NCBI GenBank assembly: GCA_021399435.1
Contig: JAJTUP010000162.1
Coordinates: 1-62,114 of the forward strand
Direction: 5' to 3'
DNA: 62,114 nucleotides
Source: Diaporthe sp. PMI_573
Taxonomy: Eukaryota > Ascomycota > Sordariomycetes > Diaporthales > Diaporthaceae
A program made the translations under genes and the position numbers. Below are positions 1 through 11,352 of the stretch, piece after piece. The notes under the pieces were generated by a model. The model saw only the letters and a list, made by a program, of their open reading frames with translations, ran no database searches and had not been told where the DNA came from. Every line of letters begins with the position of its first letter. Positions within the stretch are counted from its first letter, which is position 1.

Positions 1-1
1 G

Positions 2-1776
2 TCCTCGGGAGCCGGAAGCAGACTTCTGACCACTCCGGTTGAGATCTTGGTAAACATCTTGAAATACATCGCCGAAGATAAGAAAGCCCTGGCGTCTCTA
101 GCCTTCGTGAATAGCGACTGCCGGCAGTTGGCTCGTTCGTACCAATTCAAAACCATTTGCCTCGACTACAGTCCCAACACCTTGGAGCTCCTGATACGCC
201 TTGTCAAAGAAGGGCAGGAACGAGACATCAACCATGGCGCAACGCCAGCCCTTTCCATTGGTGCCTGCATTCGGCGAGTCCGGGTAAAGACCGATACACA
301 TTGGATCCAGGAAGTCTCTGATCTATGGGTTAGTCGTCAGGACTTCAAAGATTTACCAGCCGTGGAGAAGGACAAGAGACTAGAAGACGCAAACCAGGCC
401 TACTTCGACGTCTATATCCCCGACATTGGATTCGTCTTGCGCAAGAGCCTGCCCAATTTGGAATATCTGGCCTGGGAGGATCCGGTCCTTCTTGAACCGG
501 CCGTTTCTTCAACTCGCTAGTCCATTCTTCGGTTAAGCAGCTTAAACTATGTAAAGTCCGCGTCCTAGAGGATTTTGAGGTTGAGATTCCCCCGTCTGGC
601 GCATGGCCGCTGCAATCTCTGGACATTGAGATGGAGCTGGCCCAGCGGGGGCAATGTCCGACTGCTGACGCCAACAGCGGTGAGCAGCATTCATTGGTCG
701 ATCCACGAGATGGCCAGTCTTTCGAACGCAAAGATCTACACGACACTCGGCCCGCCTCGCAGGAAATGGAGGTCAACTTCTTTCGCTTATCCACCAGCAT
801 TCTCCGGCTGTGTGCCCCGACGCTAGAAGCATTAAAATGGTGCCTTCCGCATGATAGGTTGAAGCCAATACCTTTTGATCCCGAGCTACTGGAATTTCCC
901 CGCCTTCGAATACTTAACCTCGGATCGAGAATGAAACTCGAAAAACGCCTGGCAAAGGCCCTTATCAGCAGCCACCTTTCGGGCTTGACGATCAATACGC
1001 AGACAGATCCCGTAATCTCGCAACGTCTGGATGAGATTGGATATATGCAGTCGCTTGAGAAGTTTGAGTGGAACTCTTGGATGCTCCAAGAAACGCAGCC
1101 TCTCGATTTCCTCAGCCGCAATACTCACCTGACGGGCTTCACCGTAGGGCTTCCCGCCTCTCCCGGATTTCTGGACAACAGAGTCGTTCCACTTCTTGCC
1201 TCGTCCTTTTGCAGACTCAAGTCACTGGACCTCTGCTGGGGGGGTACATCGATACCCGAATCGTCCATCATAGCCATCAGTGCCATAGCATCACTTGAAC
1301 ATCTCAAGCTCGACGCCACGGACCCCGCGCACCTCGAGTACTGGCCGATCAACCACGTTCTCATGCGTACTCACCTATGCCGACTGCGCAACCTGAAGAA
1401 ACTTGCTTTCTATAATGATACCTATACACCCCGAAACCCTGCGTTAACAGAGGAAGATTACTATGCTATAAGAAGGCCTCAGAACGGAGACTACGAAGTG
1501 GCTCAGTGCCGGCTTGACGTGGATGGTGACTCTCTCCGAGCGGCCATAAGGTCGTTGCCGGATTCTGTTGTTTGGGAGCTAAGCCATCGCAATCGAATGT
1601 TGACCGAGGCGGAGAAATACGCAGCGATCATGCCGAGCCTTGAATGGGTGTATTTCGGCCAGATCCCCATGGGTTTCAAGTTGCAATCGGACAGAATACG
1701 GGCAATTCCACTGTGGCCTAGGAGGGATGACTGTATTACGGCTTTGTCTGAAATCTTTGGTCATCTAGCTATTTAA
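2..1776 (+). pseudogene. F-box-like protein, 5' cut by window edge, one frameshift
   Basis: The frame is open from base 2. Its first 50 codons resemble a fungal F-box: a hydrophobic LLTTPVEILVNILKYI segment, then SLAFVNSDCRQLARSYQFK. A leucine-rich region with L-x-x-L-x-L spacing follows (for example LKSLDLCWGG and LEHLKLDA), the usual layout of F-box proteins that present substrates to SCF ubiquitin ligases. Frame 2 stops at 518-520. Homologous-looking sequence resumes in frame 1 just before that (FFNSLVHSSVKQLKL, about 499-543) and runs to a TAA at 1774-1776, so one base near 495 breaks the frame. No GT-AG pair bridges it well. The start codon lies outside the window. It may be a pseudogene or a sequencing indel. 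The F-box call rests on pattern only. Confidence 0.6.
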
Positions 1777-2697
1777 CGCTTCAGGGAAGTGAAGTAGACA
1801 CTCGTCGTCCAACCCGAGCCAAGAAGACGACTCAGGCCTTCACTCCCTCAACGGAGGATGACGAAGAAACGGATGATGTCCAAACCACGATGTCCACCAA
1901 CAACACCCTCCGATGGCAGATTGATTACAACGAACACAAGAACGCCAAGGAAACAATGAAAGCCCACCGTCAATGCCACATCAGGCATGTCCTCAAAGCA
2001 ATGCCTGGGGGTAGCTGGCGATCCTCCCAATGTGCTCGAACTGCTGGGCGAGCCAAACACCCCGCATGCCGAAGCCAGCCGTATGGAGCTGACAGGCCCA
2101 CCCTGTGCCGCATGCATAGCCCAGCTCACCTCCCCCCCCGCTAATTTAATATCCTCTGACGATCTCCGGGAAGGAAATCGGCCAGGTCGAACCCATTTCG
2201 GCGCGTGGACTAGTCATGGGAAACTGCGAAACTCGAGAGAAGACTTGTGTCGGTGGAAAGAAGACCGGAGGTTCTGCAGGCCCCTTTTGTAGGAGTCTGG
2301 AGCTCGCTTCGGGAGGCTTCGGTCAATATACAGCCTGGACTGACCGCCCGCCAGATCACGCAAAGCGGCGGCTGGTGACGCACTGTGTCTATCTATAGAT
2401 GGACGCGCGTTGACATCTGTTTCATAACCCAGGACCAGGCAGGTATGGTCAGCTCTGAGCTGCCAGTCCGTCGGAGCCCCCGTCTCCCTCCGCCCCTAAC
2501 TATACTCCACACACAGCGAATTGCCGCCACCGGGCTGTGGCCATTCGGACAGCAAGCAAAGGAAACTTTTGACGAGACATACCCATGTCGAAGCTCTCGA
2601 GACTTCTGTCACACCGGACACATCACAGATCCCATGGTCTGGAAGCTGATGGGCATCTTCCGGGTGGGAGGACCGCCTCGCCACCAGCCTAGCATCT
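1777..2697. other. No confident gene
   Basis: The plus-strand frame starting at 1779 is open to 2144. It encodes a Thr/Asp/Glu-rich stretch (around TPSTEDDEETDDV) followed by a charged segment that I do not recognise. It could be a remnant of a larger protein or transposon gag. The rest shows no convincing coding signal; the subtilase N-terminus expected upstream of 2698 (catalytic Asp and His blocks) is not visible. Confidence 0.4.
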
Positions 2698-3702
2698 ATG
2701 ATACGGCTAGGCCTCCTCACTGGAATGGTGATCTGCTTCAGCGCTGGCAACGACGGACTCGACGGCAACAGCGATGGAATCGTCGATCTGGCCCAAGTTA
2801 GCTCGACTGCTGCGGCAAAGAACTGCATCACAGTTGGTGCCTGCGAGAGTCTTCGACCCGAAGTCGAGCCCGTCTATGCCACCTATGGCGACCTCCGTCC
2901 ATCTGATTTCCCCTCGCCGCCGCTGCAGCGCGACTTGATGGCTGACAACCCCGAAGGCATGGCAGCCTTCAGCAGCCGCGGACCGACCATGGAGGGGCGC
3001 TTCAAGCCTGATGTAGTGGCGCCTGGGACGTCGATCCTCTCAGCACACTCCCGAAGCGCGCCGCCCAGCGATCGCGCATTCGGAACGTCCCCGGACCCGG
3101 ATTGGTTCTTTGACAGCGGCACAAGCATGGCTACGCCCCTGGTCTCTGGATGCGCAGCCGTCCTGCGCGAGACGCTGGTGAAGAACGGCGTTGCCGAGCC
3201 GTCTGCTGCGCCTGTCAAAGCACTCGTCATCAACGGCGCCGTCAACCTCAGGGGGCAGTACAGCCCTCCCGAGGTGAGCCACGGCCCCAACAACAATGAT
3301 GGGTTTGGCCGCGTCAACCTCGCCCACTCGGCCATCATCCCATCGGGCGACGACGATCCCGACGGCGGATTTGGCCAGGGCGGACCGCTCAAGGAGGGAG
3401 ACAAAGACGTCATCGACATTAACATCCCTCCCCATCCCAAAGGCGATCACCCGCAGGATGAAGAGGAGGCCACAACACCCCTTCGCCGGCCACCTTCAAG
3501 ATCACCCTCATCTGGTCCCACCCGCCCGAGTGTCGTCTCCGCACCGGGCGAGCATCGCGACATCTTGTCCTACTGGCAGGACCGCCCGGATGAGTGGCAC
3601 GATTCCTCTTCAATCGTAGCAAAGAAACGGTTCCTCTATTGCTATCATAAGGCCCGCCAGGAGGCACTTACAGCGTCAAATACATCATCCGGAATCCCGT
3701 AG
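2698..3702 (+). pseudogene. Subtilase (peptidase S8) C-terminal half, truncated
   Basis: The 334-codon frame holds the C-terminal part of a subtilisin-like serine protease. It has the oxyanion region MVICFSAGNDG, a FSSRGPT block followed by FKPDVVAPGTSILSA, and the catalytic Ser motif GTSMATPLVSGCAA. The catalytic Asp (DTG) and His (HGT) blocks are missing, so it cannot be a functional protease as it stands. Beyond about 3480 the family C-terminal domain appears in another frame (FKITLIWSHPP from about 3495, frame 3) and soon meets a stop, showing at least one frameshift. The TAG at 3700-3702 lies inside the target-site duplication of the hAT element inserted at 3707. Inferred to be a decayed secreted-protease gene. 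Confidence 0.75.
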
Positions 3703-3706
3703 AAAC

Positions 3707-6700
3707 CAGTGATGTTATTGGATTGGATTGGAGCTGGATCCGAGCCTCGATCCAATCCAGTCCAGACGTGGGGACAGGCAGCCTCCAGGATATCCAGAAC
3801 CGATCCAGTTCATATTTTTACCCTTTTGGGACAATCAATGAGCCGCTGAATAAGCAGACTTGGAGTAGAACTGTTCTTGTCCTTGGGTTATGACACCACC
3901 TAACTACGGAGCTCATGTTCTATAGCAACTTGCGTCTCCTGTATGTTCGACTTCTCACTTCCATCATCTTCGCCGCCTTCCTCTCCCTCACCCGGCCCAT
4001 CCGCCCTAACTGTACTCCGTGCCTCACCCTCCATCAAACCGATGGCAGAGTCATCAAATGCCTTCTGCTCCGGGCGACCATACCAAGCTCGTAAGCACTC
4101 GCTGGCTTCAATGACGTCCATCCGGAGCCGTGAGCGATGATCTGTAAGGAGGAGCTTGGCGCTGCTAAAAAGGCGCTCACACTCATCCGACATGGGAGGC
4201 AGGGCTAAAACGTCCAGCGCCATACGAGCTAGGTCCGTCTGCGAGTGGTAACGCTCATTCCAGTACTGGATGGGGTCGAATTCCTCGTCATCATTAAGGC
4301 CGATAACGTCACTGGTGATAAACTCATCGTAGTGATCGGTTGAGGGCAGTTCGGGGCTTGAATTAGGGCCGAGGTGGCGTAGTTTGAGACGCTTGTGGTT
4401 TCTCACTGAAGTAAACGATTTCTCTTTCGGTTCTGGGGCCTTAAAGACGTGGGTAGGAACTGGCGCGCCGTGGGCGAACTTGCCTTTGTATTCGTCAACC
4501 CAGAGCTCCTTAACTGCTCCAACAGCAGCTTGGATCCAGGCACGCTTATCATCACTGCCATTCCAAACCTGATAGTACCATTGGTTCTTAAGGCTTGGAT
4601 TCAACGATATGGCGGCGTAGTAAGCGGGCGATTCATCGGCCTTGTTGTAGTACTTCTCGCATTTCTGCCAGGCAACTTCTGCAGCCGCAGCAAGCCAGTT
4701 ATAGTCGTCGAATTCGTTCTGCTTATCCTGTCTATTCGGGCCACGCTTCCGCATTGCGTCTTCGGCGAGCTGTTCAAACTTTCGCTGAGCAAGGTGGATT
4801 TCGTCTATAAGCCAGTCTAGCGATTGAAAATGATCTGCAAGAGTCCACTGTCTGCCTTCGTTCATTACTGTGGCCTCGTAGAATGTCTCGAGTTGGTCAT
4901 GGAGGTGTCCGAGTTCGTCCCATTGCCGTGGGCTGAGGCGTTGGTCCAGGACGTCTCTGTCGCTTCGTGGAGGCTCATATTGATCGCAGAAGAGCTGGAT
5001 ACGTTCTTTGACATTAAGAGCGCGTCCAATCGATAAGAAATAAGAATTCCAGCGTGTAGACTGACTTTGAACAAGCTGCAACAAACTCCAACGTCAGTAC
5101 TGAAACCGGAAGTGTAGGACGCCGCGACTACCTTGCGACGCGCACTAGGGGGGCTTACCTCCAATCCGTCAAATGCAGCCAGATCGCCGCCAATTTGTAT
5201 TGATCTGAAGAATTGGCGCCGTTGAGGGCTAGCTCTAATGTATCGTACGATATTATGGAGCCTCCCGATTGCACCGCGCTTCTTCCACAGCTCACGAATC
5301 CGTGTGTAGTCCCCTTCTCGATACGCAGAGTCCAGATCCTTGCAGGTCTTCGCAGCATCCTTTCCCATAATAAACGCCTGGGCGCAGAGATTGACGATAT
5401 GGCCAAAACACCGAAGGCGTCGTCGTACGCGATGTTTCCTGCTCATGTGCGGGTAAAGAGCCTGCAGGACCAGGTCGATGCAGGCATCATTCGAACTTGC
5501 ATTGTCTGCCATGAAATAACCGATCCGGCCACTGATCCCGTAGTCATCAAATATATGTAGGAGGGCATCTACCATATTCTCACCTGAATGTTCGCCAACC
5601 AGTTCGCGAAGAGCCAGAACAACCGTTCTTCTCTTGCCGCTTCTGTTGATAAAGTGCGCGACACATCCAAGGATAGCCTGATAGTTCGGTGACGTCCATA
5701 AATCGAACGATATCGATATATTGCTGTGGGCCGCTTGCATTTCTTGACGCAGGCTGTCCTTTCGTGCCTCAAAGGCCTCTATTATCCATCTGCGAATCAC
5801 TAGTCTCGCCTTTGGAAGGAGTGTTGTCAGGCCAGGGAAAACATAGAAGAGGAGTTCGCGAAAGTATAGGTTCTCGATTTGAAAGAAGGCGATGTGACAA
5901 TAGACGATCCATCGAATCAGAAGTTCCTTGAACTCGTCAAATCGGCGTTTGAATACAACGGTGGATATGTTGTTGAAGTCGACAATTGATGGCTGCGATG
6001 GGTGGCGCTTTGGATGTCCGTGCTCACCAGTCTCCCTATCGATTTGGTGTTTCGATTCCAGGTGGTCTAAGGCAGTACAATTGCCCTTGCCGGAAATAGG
6101 AAGTCCCTGTTGGCGCTGCTGCTGTTCGCACAGATAACAGTACCAGAACCTCTTCGTCGGGTCCTGCTTGAGTTGTATGTCTTCACCATACTGCCAGACG
6201 ACTGATGTCCTTTTCTTGGTGTGCTTTTGGGACTTTGCCACAACAGAGAAGCGTACATATTGCTTCCCATTCAGCTTGAATTCGTCGGGTTCGATCAGGG
6301 CTCCGTCGGGGTCGTTTGGGCGAGGACTAATATATGTTGGAGCAAGAATAACTCTGTCAGAATCAGGACGGCGACCGCTGGCAGCACCGAAATAGCTGGA
6401 GATAGTGGCCATGGTGTAGCTGGTGAGTGGACTGTTCAGACACGTCTGCCACAGTAGAAGGACTGCTGAAGTCGCGAGCGACGCGTTTGCCTCCATGCTT
6501 TTAATAGCGTAGCAATCTGCACGCGTTGGATGTTAACCCAATAGCGGAACGATAGTTCGCGCGTCGTGTCGTGGTCTGCGACGGCAGCTGCGACGGGAGA
6601 CTCCTCATGACCACTCAATTAGGCTTAGCTCTTGCCTTATCAGGTTAGACCATTGGAGCTCCAGGAGCTGGTTGCCAATCAATCCAATCCAGTCCAAATC

Positions 6701-6782
6701 TTCGAGAAACCCAAATCCAGTCCAGCCATTTTCCGACAAATCCAGTCCAATCCAAATTGCCTCCAATCCAATAACATCACTG
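3707..6782 (-). mobile_element. Complete hAT transposon with 8-bp target duplication
   Basis: The ends are 21-bp perfect inverted repeats beginning CAGTGATGTTATTGG, at 3707-3727 and 6762-6782. The direct repeat GTAGAAAC flanks the element at 3699-3706 and 6783-6790, the 8-bp target duplication typical of hAT elements. Subterminal regions are rich in GGATTGGA/TCCAATCC motifs, possible transposase binding sites. The element carries one two-exon transposase gene on the minus strand. Intact repeats, identical target duplications and an open transposase suggest a recent insertion. Confidence 0.95.
3900..6496 (-). CDS. hAT-family transposase (BED zinc finger, hAT C-terminal dimerisation domain)
   Basis: Two exons (6496-5159 and 5075-3900) join in phase across an 83-bp intron with GTAAGC donor and TTGCAG acceptor, giving about 837 residues. 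A BED-type zinc finger near residues 118-150 (WYCYLC, then HLESKH) should bind the element ends. The RNase H-like core has the FDLWTSPNYQAILG block, then ADNASSND, FGHIVNLCAQAF and TRWNSY. The C-terminus holds the hAT dimerisation signature LALPPMSDECERLFSSAK. An alternative start is Met-29 (6412). Length and domain order match full-length fungal hAT transposases and no internal stop is present, so it may be active. Located between the element's inverted repeats, it would cut and paste them. Confidence 0.93.
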
Positions 6783-7315
6783 GTAGAAACGGACACCTCG
6801 AACGTAACGTGCCCGGCCCACTTTCGGCGCACCCCTGATTCGGCGCACCCTCACCGCCGACTATGCCACTATTCCCAACGTCAATTGCCCGCCACCACGA
6901 TGACCGATCCCTCTCTCGTTGGTGTTGAGGAATCGTCAGAATCGTCGCTATCAGGGGACATTTCGCCGGCTTCAATTTTCGCCTTCCGAATAGCCTCAAT
7001 CTCGGCTAGATCTATCTTTGCTGAGCCACCAGGTTTCATGGCGAGATACATCCTAGCCGCGAACTGGAGTACGATTATGTGCATGCCTGAATATACCATC
7101 TTTGACAACCGGTGCGCACAACCTACATGTAAACGAGGTACTTTGTCATAGAGATGATGCGGTGAATATTATTCCTTCAATGGCATGATACTCAATTTAT
7201 ATTAAATCGTACAGCTGATTGCAAAGAGACTTGGGCATCCACCACCGCCCACCGCCCCGCCCAGTCACCACCGAGCCATAGGGGACGGTTTCTGCCGTAG
7301 ATTAACACCAAACCT
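6783..7315. other. Host flank of the hAT insertion; possible gene tail
   Basis: Contains the right copy of the hAT target duplication (6783-6790). On the minus strand, 7108-6881 is an open frame with protein-like composition: AARMYLAMKPGGSAKIDLAE, then an Asp/Ser-rich tail. It could be the last exon of an unrecognised gene; no matching upstream exon is evident. Nothing else is seen. Confidence 0.3.
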
Positions 7316-8970
7316 TCAGGGTTGTGGCGGCATATAATATGGCTCGCCGTTATGCCCTTTGTGGAAGCCGTTGTTGATGAAGTATTTCTCTCCACCTCCA
7401 CGCCACCCTTCCGTGATCCCCGTCCTGGCGTTCTCCTTCAGTCGTCCGAAGACGGACGCTGGGGTAAAGCTGGACAAATGGTTCAACCTCCCTTCATAGC
7501 TTAGTATCATGGCTGCAACGCCTGCGGCAACAGGCGACGCAAAGGATGTCCCCGAAGCCTCCATACAAGGCTTGTCTTTGCAAAAGCCCTCATGGTTCGC
7601 GTCCTTGAGCTCCTTGGGCCACGTGGCAATAATGCCACCTCCGGGCGCAACGAACATGACTTTTCCACCCGAAGCGGACCCTCCTGGTCTTTTTATACCT
7701 TTCCATCGATTGTAATCCTCCGTGGTTGCGCCAACACAGTTGACAAGCGGGTGCTTGCAGGGGTAGTTGTCTTCGCCAAGCCCGCCGCTATTCCCTGCGG
7801 CGGCGAACACGGGGATGTTCTGGGTGAAGAGCTTATCGATCAGGTCGCTCATAGTTTTAGTTGCGCCTACCTGCAGCGACATGTTGACCACGGCACCACC
7901 ACGGCTGTGAGGCGCCGCCTTGTCGCGCCGGTTCTTCTCGTTCCACTGCGCCCACAGGAGGCCCCGGATAACGTTGACGCGATCACAATTATCCCGTTTC
8001 CTGCAGACCTTGATGCTTATGAGGTGTGCATTCTTGGCCACTCCGGAGTACGCTCCAGTCACCATGGACTAAAAACATTGGGAGTTAGACTCTGTCCAAA
8101 CAAGGATATTTCAAGACTCTCGTAGACATGGGAGGTAATGTGAAACTCATTCCGGGGGCCAAAGCCTAACGGGTTAAAGAAAGAGACTCGAAGGGATGCT
8201 TACCGCTACGCCCGTACCATGGCCGTCGCGATCTGTCGGGTCAGGGGACTCGTCGTGTTTGCCGGAAAGGTCGATCAGGACGGGTTGCCCGCTGGCGGCG
8301 CGAAGCTCGGGGATGCCCACCTCCTGAAAGCCCGTGTCGAGGACATATACGTTGACATTTATGCCAGATGCCTCCATGTAATAGTCGTAGTCTGAACCCG
8401 GCGAGTCCTTGAACTCCTCCGATACCTGATGAAGATGCCATGGGGCGTTTTGCTGTGGGGCTGTTGTCAGCAGCAGGTATGCCCGCTCGAAGGCTACACC
8501 ATTCCTCCTACCTGTGTCGTATCCCTCTTTGATACCGAGTCGGAAGTTGAGTTTGTCGAAGTCGAGTTCACGTTCACGAACTCTGGTTCGGGGATGTACC
8601 CAACGACGTTGCGTTCCACATAATCCACGCCAGGATCTTCCAGCACCTTGGTGAGCATAGCATCTCCGTAGTAGCCGATATATCCGTTGGCCATGAGTAG
8701 CGGCTCAAAGTGAGCATCGGACGAATTTCCAGAAAGACCGAGGAATTGTAGATGTTGTTGCAGGCTGTGGTTCGCAACAAAGGCCACGAGGTATTCGTCC
8801 GGTACGGTTGAGAAGTCATTGGGCATCGGCTCAAGCTTGTCGTGTGTGACTGCCTGACACGAGCCGCTTGGTACGGCCGCCACTTGAGCGATGCATTGAA
8901 AGCTGAAGAGACCGAGGCCCAGAAGTCTGTCGAAGCTTGACCACATGATGCCGACAACAGAGTGCTGCAT
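7316..8970 (-). CDS. Secreted subtilisin-like serine protease (proteinase K-type, S8)
   Basis: Three exons (8970-8512, 8452-8204, 8068-7316) join in phase across 59-bp and 135-bp GT-AG introns, giving about 486 residues. The N-terminus has a hydrophobic signal-like segment (LLGLGLFSFQCIAQVAAV), then a propeptide with an I9-inhibitor look (DEYLVAF ... YIGYYG ... VDYVERN). The catalytic triad is visible: Asp in VYVLDTGF, His in DRDGHGTGVAS, and Ser in ASGTSFASPVAAGVAAM; the oxyanion Asn is in AAAGNSGG. All key residues are present with no internal stop, so the gene looks functional. It should act outside the cell as an endopeptidase for nutrition or host tissue. Met-9 is an alternative start. 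It lies only 0.5 kb from the broken subtilase and hAT insertion but is a different subfamily member. Confidence 0.9.
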
Positions 8971-10170
8971 AAGTTATGAGCTGAACCTCCGTTGCAATGG
9001 TGTGCTTCCTACAGGCGGCACTGGCGTCTGCCACCTCTTTATACTAACGAGATCTTCAATTCCATGTTATTAACAATTTCAGACCTATTGTTCTACAAAC
9101 TCTCGCTAAGGTGTCGGCGCCTGGAACGACATCATCATGATGACCCAAGTTGTACGTGGAAGTGCAACCAGAGTCGTACCCGACACCCGACTACCTGTAG
9201 TCATGCTGACAAGGCGGCGAACTGATCAACAATGTTCACCGATGGCATGTGAGAGCAGAGGCCTCTCTGCTCGCACAATCTATCTCCTGTAGAAACCGTG
9301 TAGCTCATACTGCGTACGGGGGCGTAGGTACAATGTCAACTCCATTCTCATCTATTTTATTTGCGGACTTGAATAATAATCGGAAGTCAACATGACATGG
9401 GGAGGTCGGCCTGGCGTCACCTTACGTCAGCTTGGTTGAGAACAGTCGGCTCAACGTGCTACAAAGAACCGCATTGCCTATCCCACTATTACGTGAACTC
9501 ACCGCTGCTGAGGGGTCATGATGTCATGGTGTCGATGGTATATCCACTTGTGGCGGTAGATCGCTGATTCAGCAACTTGGCGCCCAGCCACACGCACTCA
9601 GTGCCTCAGTATTCAGTTCTGGAGGGTCGTCTCGGATCAATTCAGCAAGCAGGCAGGGGTCTTACGGGATCTGTTAGCGTATCTCTCTCCGGCTTGGCGT
9701 GGCGATAATGGGTGCAGTAGACCCACGCGTAGCTGACGCATACCACCTTTAAGCCTGAGCTAAAAGCAACATCAGCGGTTCGTGCCGTGGTGGTATGTTG
9801 TTCCAGGAAAACAGACTTTACCTAGTCTGGCAGGATCGTGGGAAAGTTGGATTATTAGAATCTTGGGCCCCGCGAGTCCTGGTGGATGTAGATCAAGCTT
9901 TTACCCCCCCGCGTTTAGGATCGAGATCGACGGCGGCAGGACTGGCCGAAGCCTTGCGGGCAGAAATCAATGGACAGGATGGGGAGACTCGCGTTTGCCA
10001 AGTAGTGATGCATTTTTCTGTACACGTACGTACGTACGTACTGTATTTTGGGTAGCTGTACGTACGTACAACTTTTCTGTACGTACAAAATTGTACCATA
10101 CAAATTTCCTCCTTCCTTTTTAGGCAATAGTTGAGTACGAGCATTCATACGGTCCTGGTCTCCTGTCACT
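8971..10170. other. Non-coding; ACGT microsatellite; possible end of a hAT remnant
   Basis: No gene is supported. 8971 to about 9300 is the 5' flank of the subtilase. At 10022-10088 there are three blocks of alternating ACGT repeats, self-complementary and able to form hairpins. TAGTGATGCATTTTTCTG at about 10003 resembles a hAT terminus and lies on the C-terminal side of the transposase remnant that begins at 10171. No second copy is seen to pair with it. Confidence 0.45.
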
Positions 10171-10860
10171 CTAGTCTCCAACCACTGATTCCACTTCAGT
10201 ACCAACCCCCAATATATCACCTGTCGACTGTAAGACACCTTCCCACTCGAAATCTCCATTGGCAGAGGCCATCACACCATCCATCCAGACCTTCTTGCCC
10301 TGCGCATTCACAAACAACTCGAGGTACGAATCTTCAAGTTCCAGCCAGTCCTTCTCCTCAAGATCCGCCCAGCGCTTTTTATGCGCGTACTTCTGATCCT
10401 TAAGGCGATCTAATACGCGATCATTCATAAAAATGAAGGCCTGCATGTCCGCGTGCATGGGCGTAAGGCGATTTCGAGCTTTCGTGTGTATGAACCTGAT
10501 AGCAGAGAAACTTCGTTCTGAAGGTACGGAGTTTGCAAGCGTGTTCATTACCTTCACAGCTACTCTAGCCAGAATCGAGCCCTGGTTGAGGAGGCACTGC
10601 CACGCCATTGCTGGCCTGAAACCATCGTCGTATACAGCGCTGTGCTTATTGAATAAGCCGTCTGGGCCGCCTGTACGCATTCGGAAGTGTGTGAATTCGG
10701 AGAGGGCACGGTGATACTCGTCGTCATTTTCCAGCTGTTTCTGCAAATATTCTTGTACGCGTGCAAAGACGCTAGGCGGAAGTTTCGAGTTTGGACCTGA
10801 TGTATCAGGCCGGAGGGCATCGGCGATCCAATGAGCCTTCTCACAAGTACAAGTATTCAC
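10171..10860 (-). pseudogene. hAT transposase C-terminal remnant
   Basis: The 229-codon minus-strand frame contains the hAT dimerisation signature in the form NTLANSVPSERSFSAIRFIH, followed by KARNRLTPMHADMQAFIFMN, typical of the last quarter of hAT transposases. The BED finger and catalytic core are absent. The matching inverted repeat on the other side is not found, so this is an immobile fragment. It is not a close copy of the complete hAT at 3707-6782 and belongs to a different lineage. Confidence 0.8.
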
Positions 10861-10920
10861 GCTAGGCCGCTGTCAGAAGTACTGTAAAGTTCTTAAGAGT
10901 ATAGGACTACGTAGTCCTTA

Positions 10921-11352
10921 TAGGCATGTTTAATGTCGGCTTCTGGCTGGACATGGATGTGGTCGTCAGGCCCGATTTCCTCGATCGGCTCCAGAGATTT
11001 GTGCTGTGGTATTTGGGGGCGGCCATGACCCTGCACTTTCCTCTTGATCTCGCACCTCGTCGTCACACCTCATATCTGCTTCTGGCTGAACATTCATAAG
11101 GTCGCGGTCGTCAGGCTTGGTTTCCTCGACAGGCTCGGGCTCTTTAACAGGCAGGAGATGTACAGTGGTATTCGAGGGCGACTGCGATCCTCCACTTTCC
11201 CCCATACCCTTTGCATCTTCAGTGTGGCTGGGGTCATCTTTGGGCTCAGATTGGAACTGGCTGGGTACAGAATGATCGTTCTGGCCGAATTTCTTGGCCT
11301 TAACGCTATTTTCCTTTTGTCTCTTCTTGTTGTTGCGCCTCTTCAGAGACAT
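10921..11352 (-). pseudogene. Unrecognised hydrophilic protein with internal repeats, frameshifted
   Basis: The minus-strand frame starts with a Lys/Arg/Asn-rich segment and continues into about 55-residue repeats. Repeat one contains KEPEPVEETKPDDRDLMNVQ followed by PEAD. A second copy (SLEPIEEIGPDDHIHVQPEAD) appears in a shifted frame at about 10935-11000, beyond the stop at 10966-10968. The frame is therefore broken inside the repeat array. No family is recognised. It could be the tail of a larger disordered protein or part of an old mobile element. Confidence 0.4.

Noticed and set aside
345..1121. 258-codon minus-strand frame
   Set aside because: Shadow of the F-box gene; Arg/Ser-rich translation with no domain.
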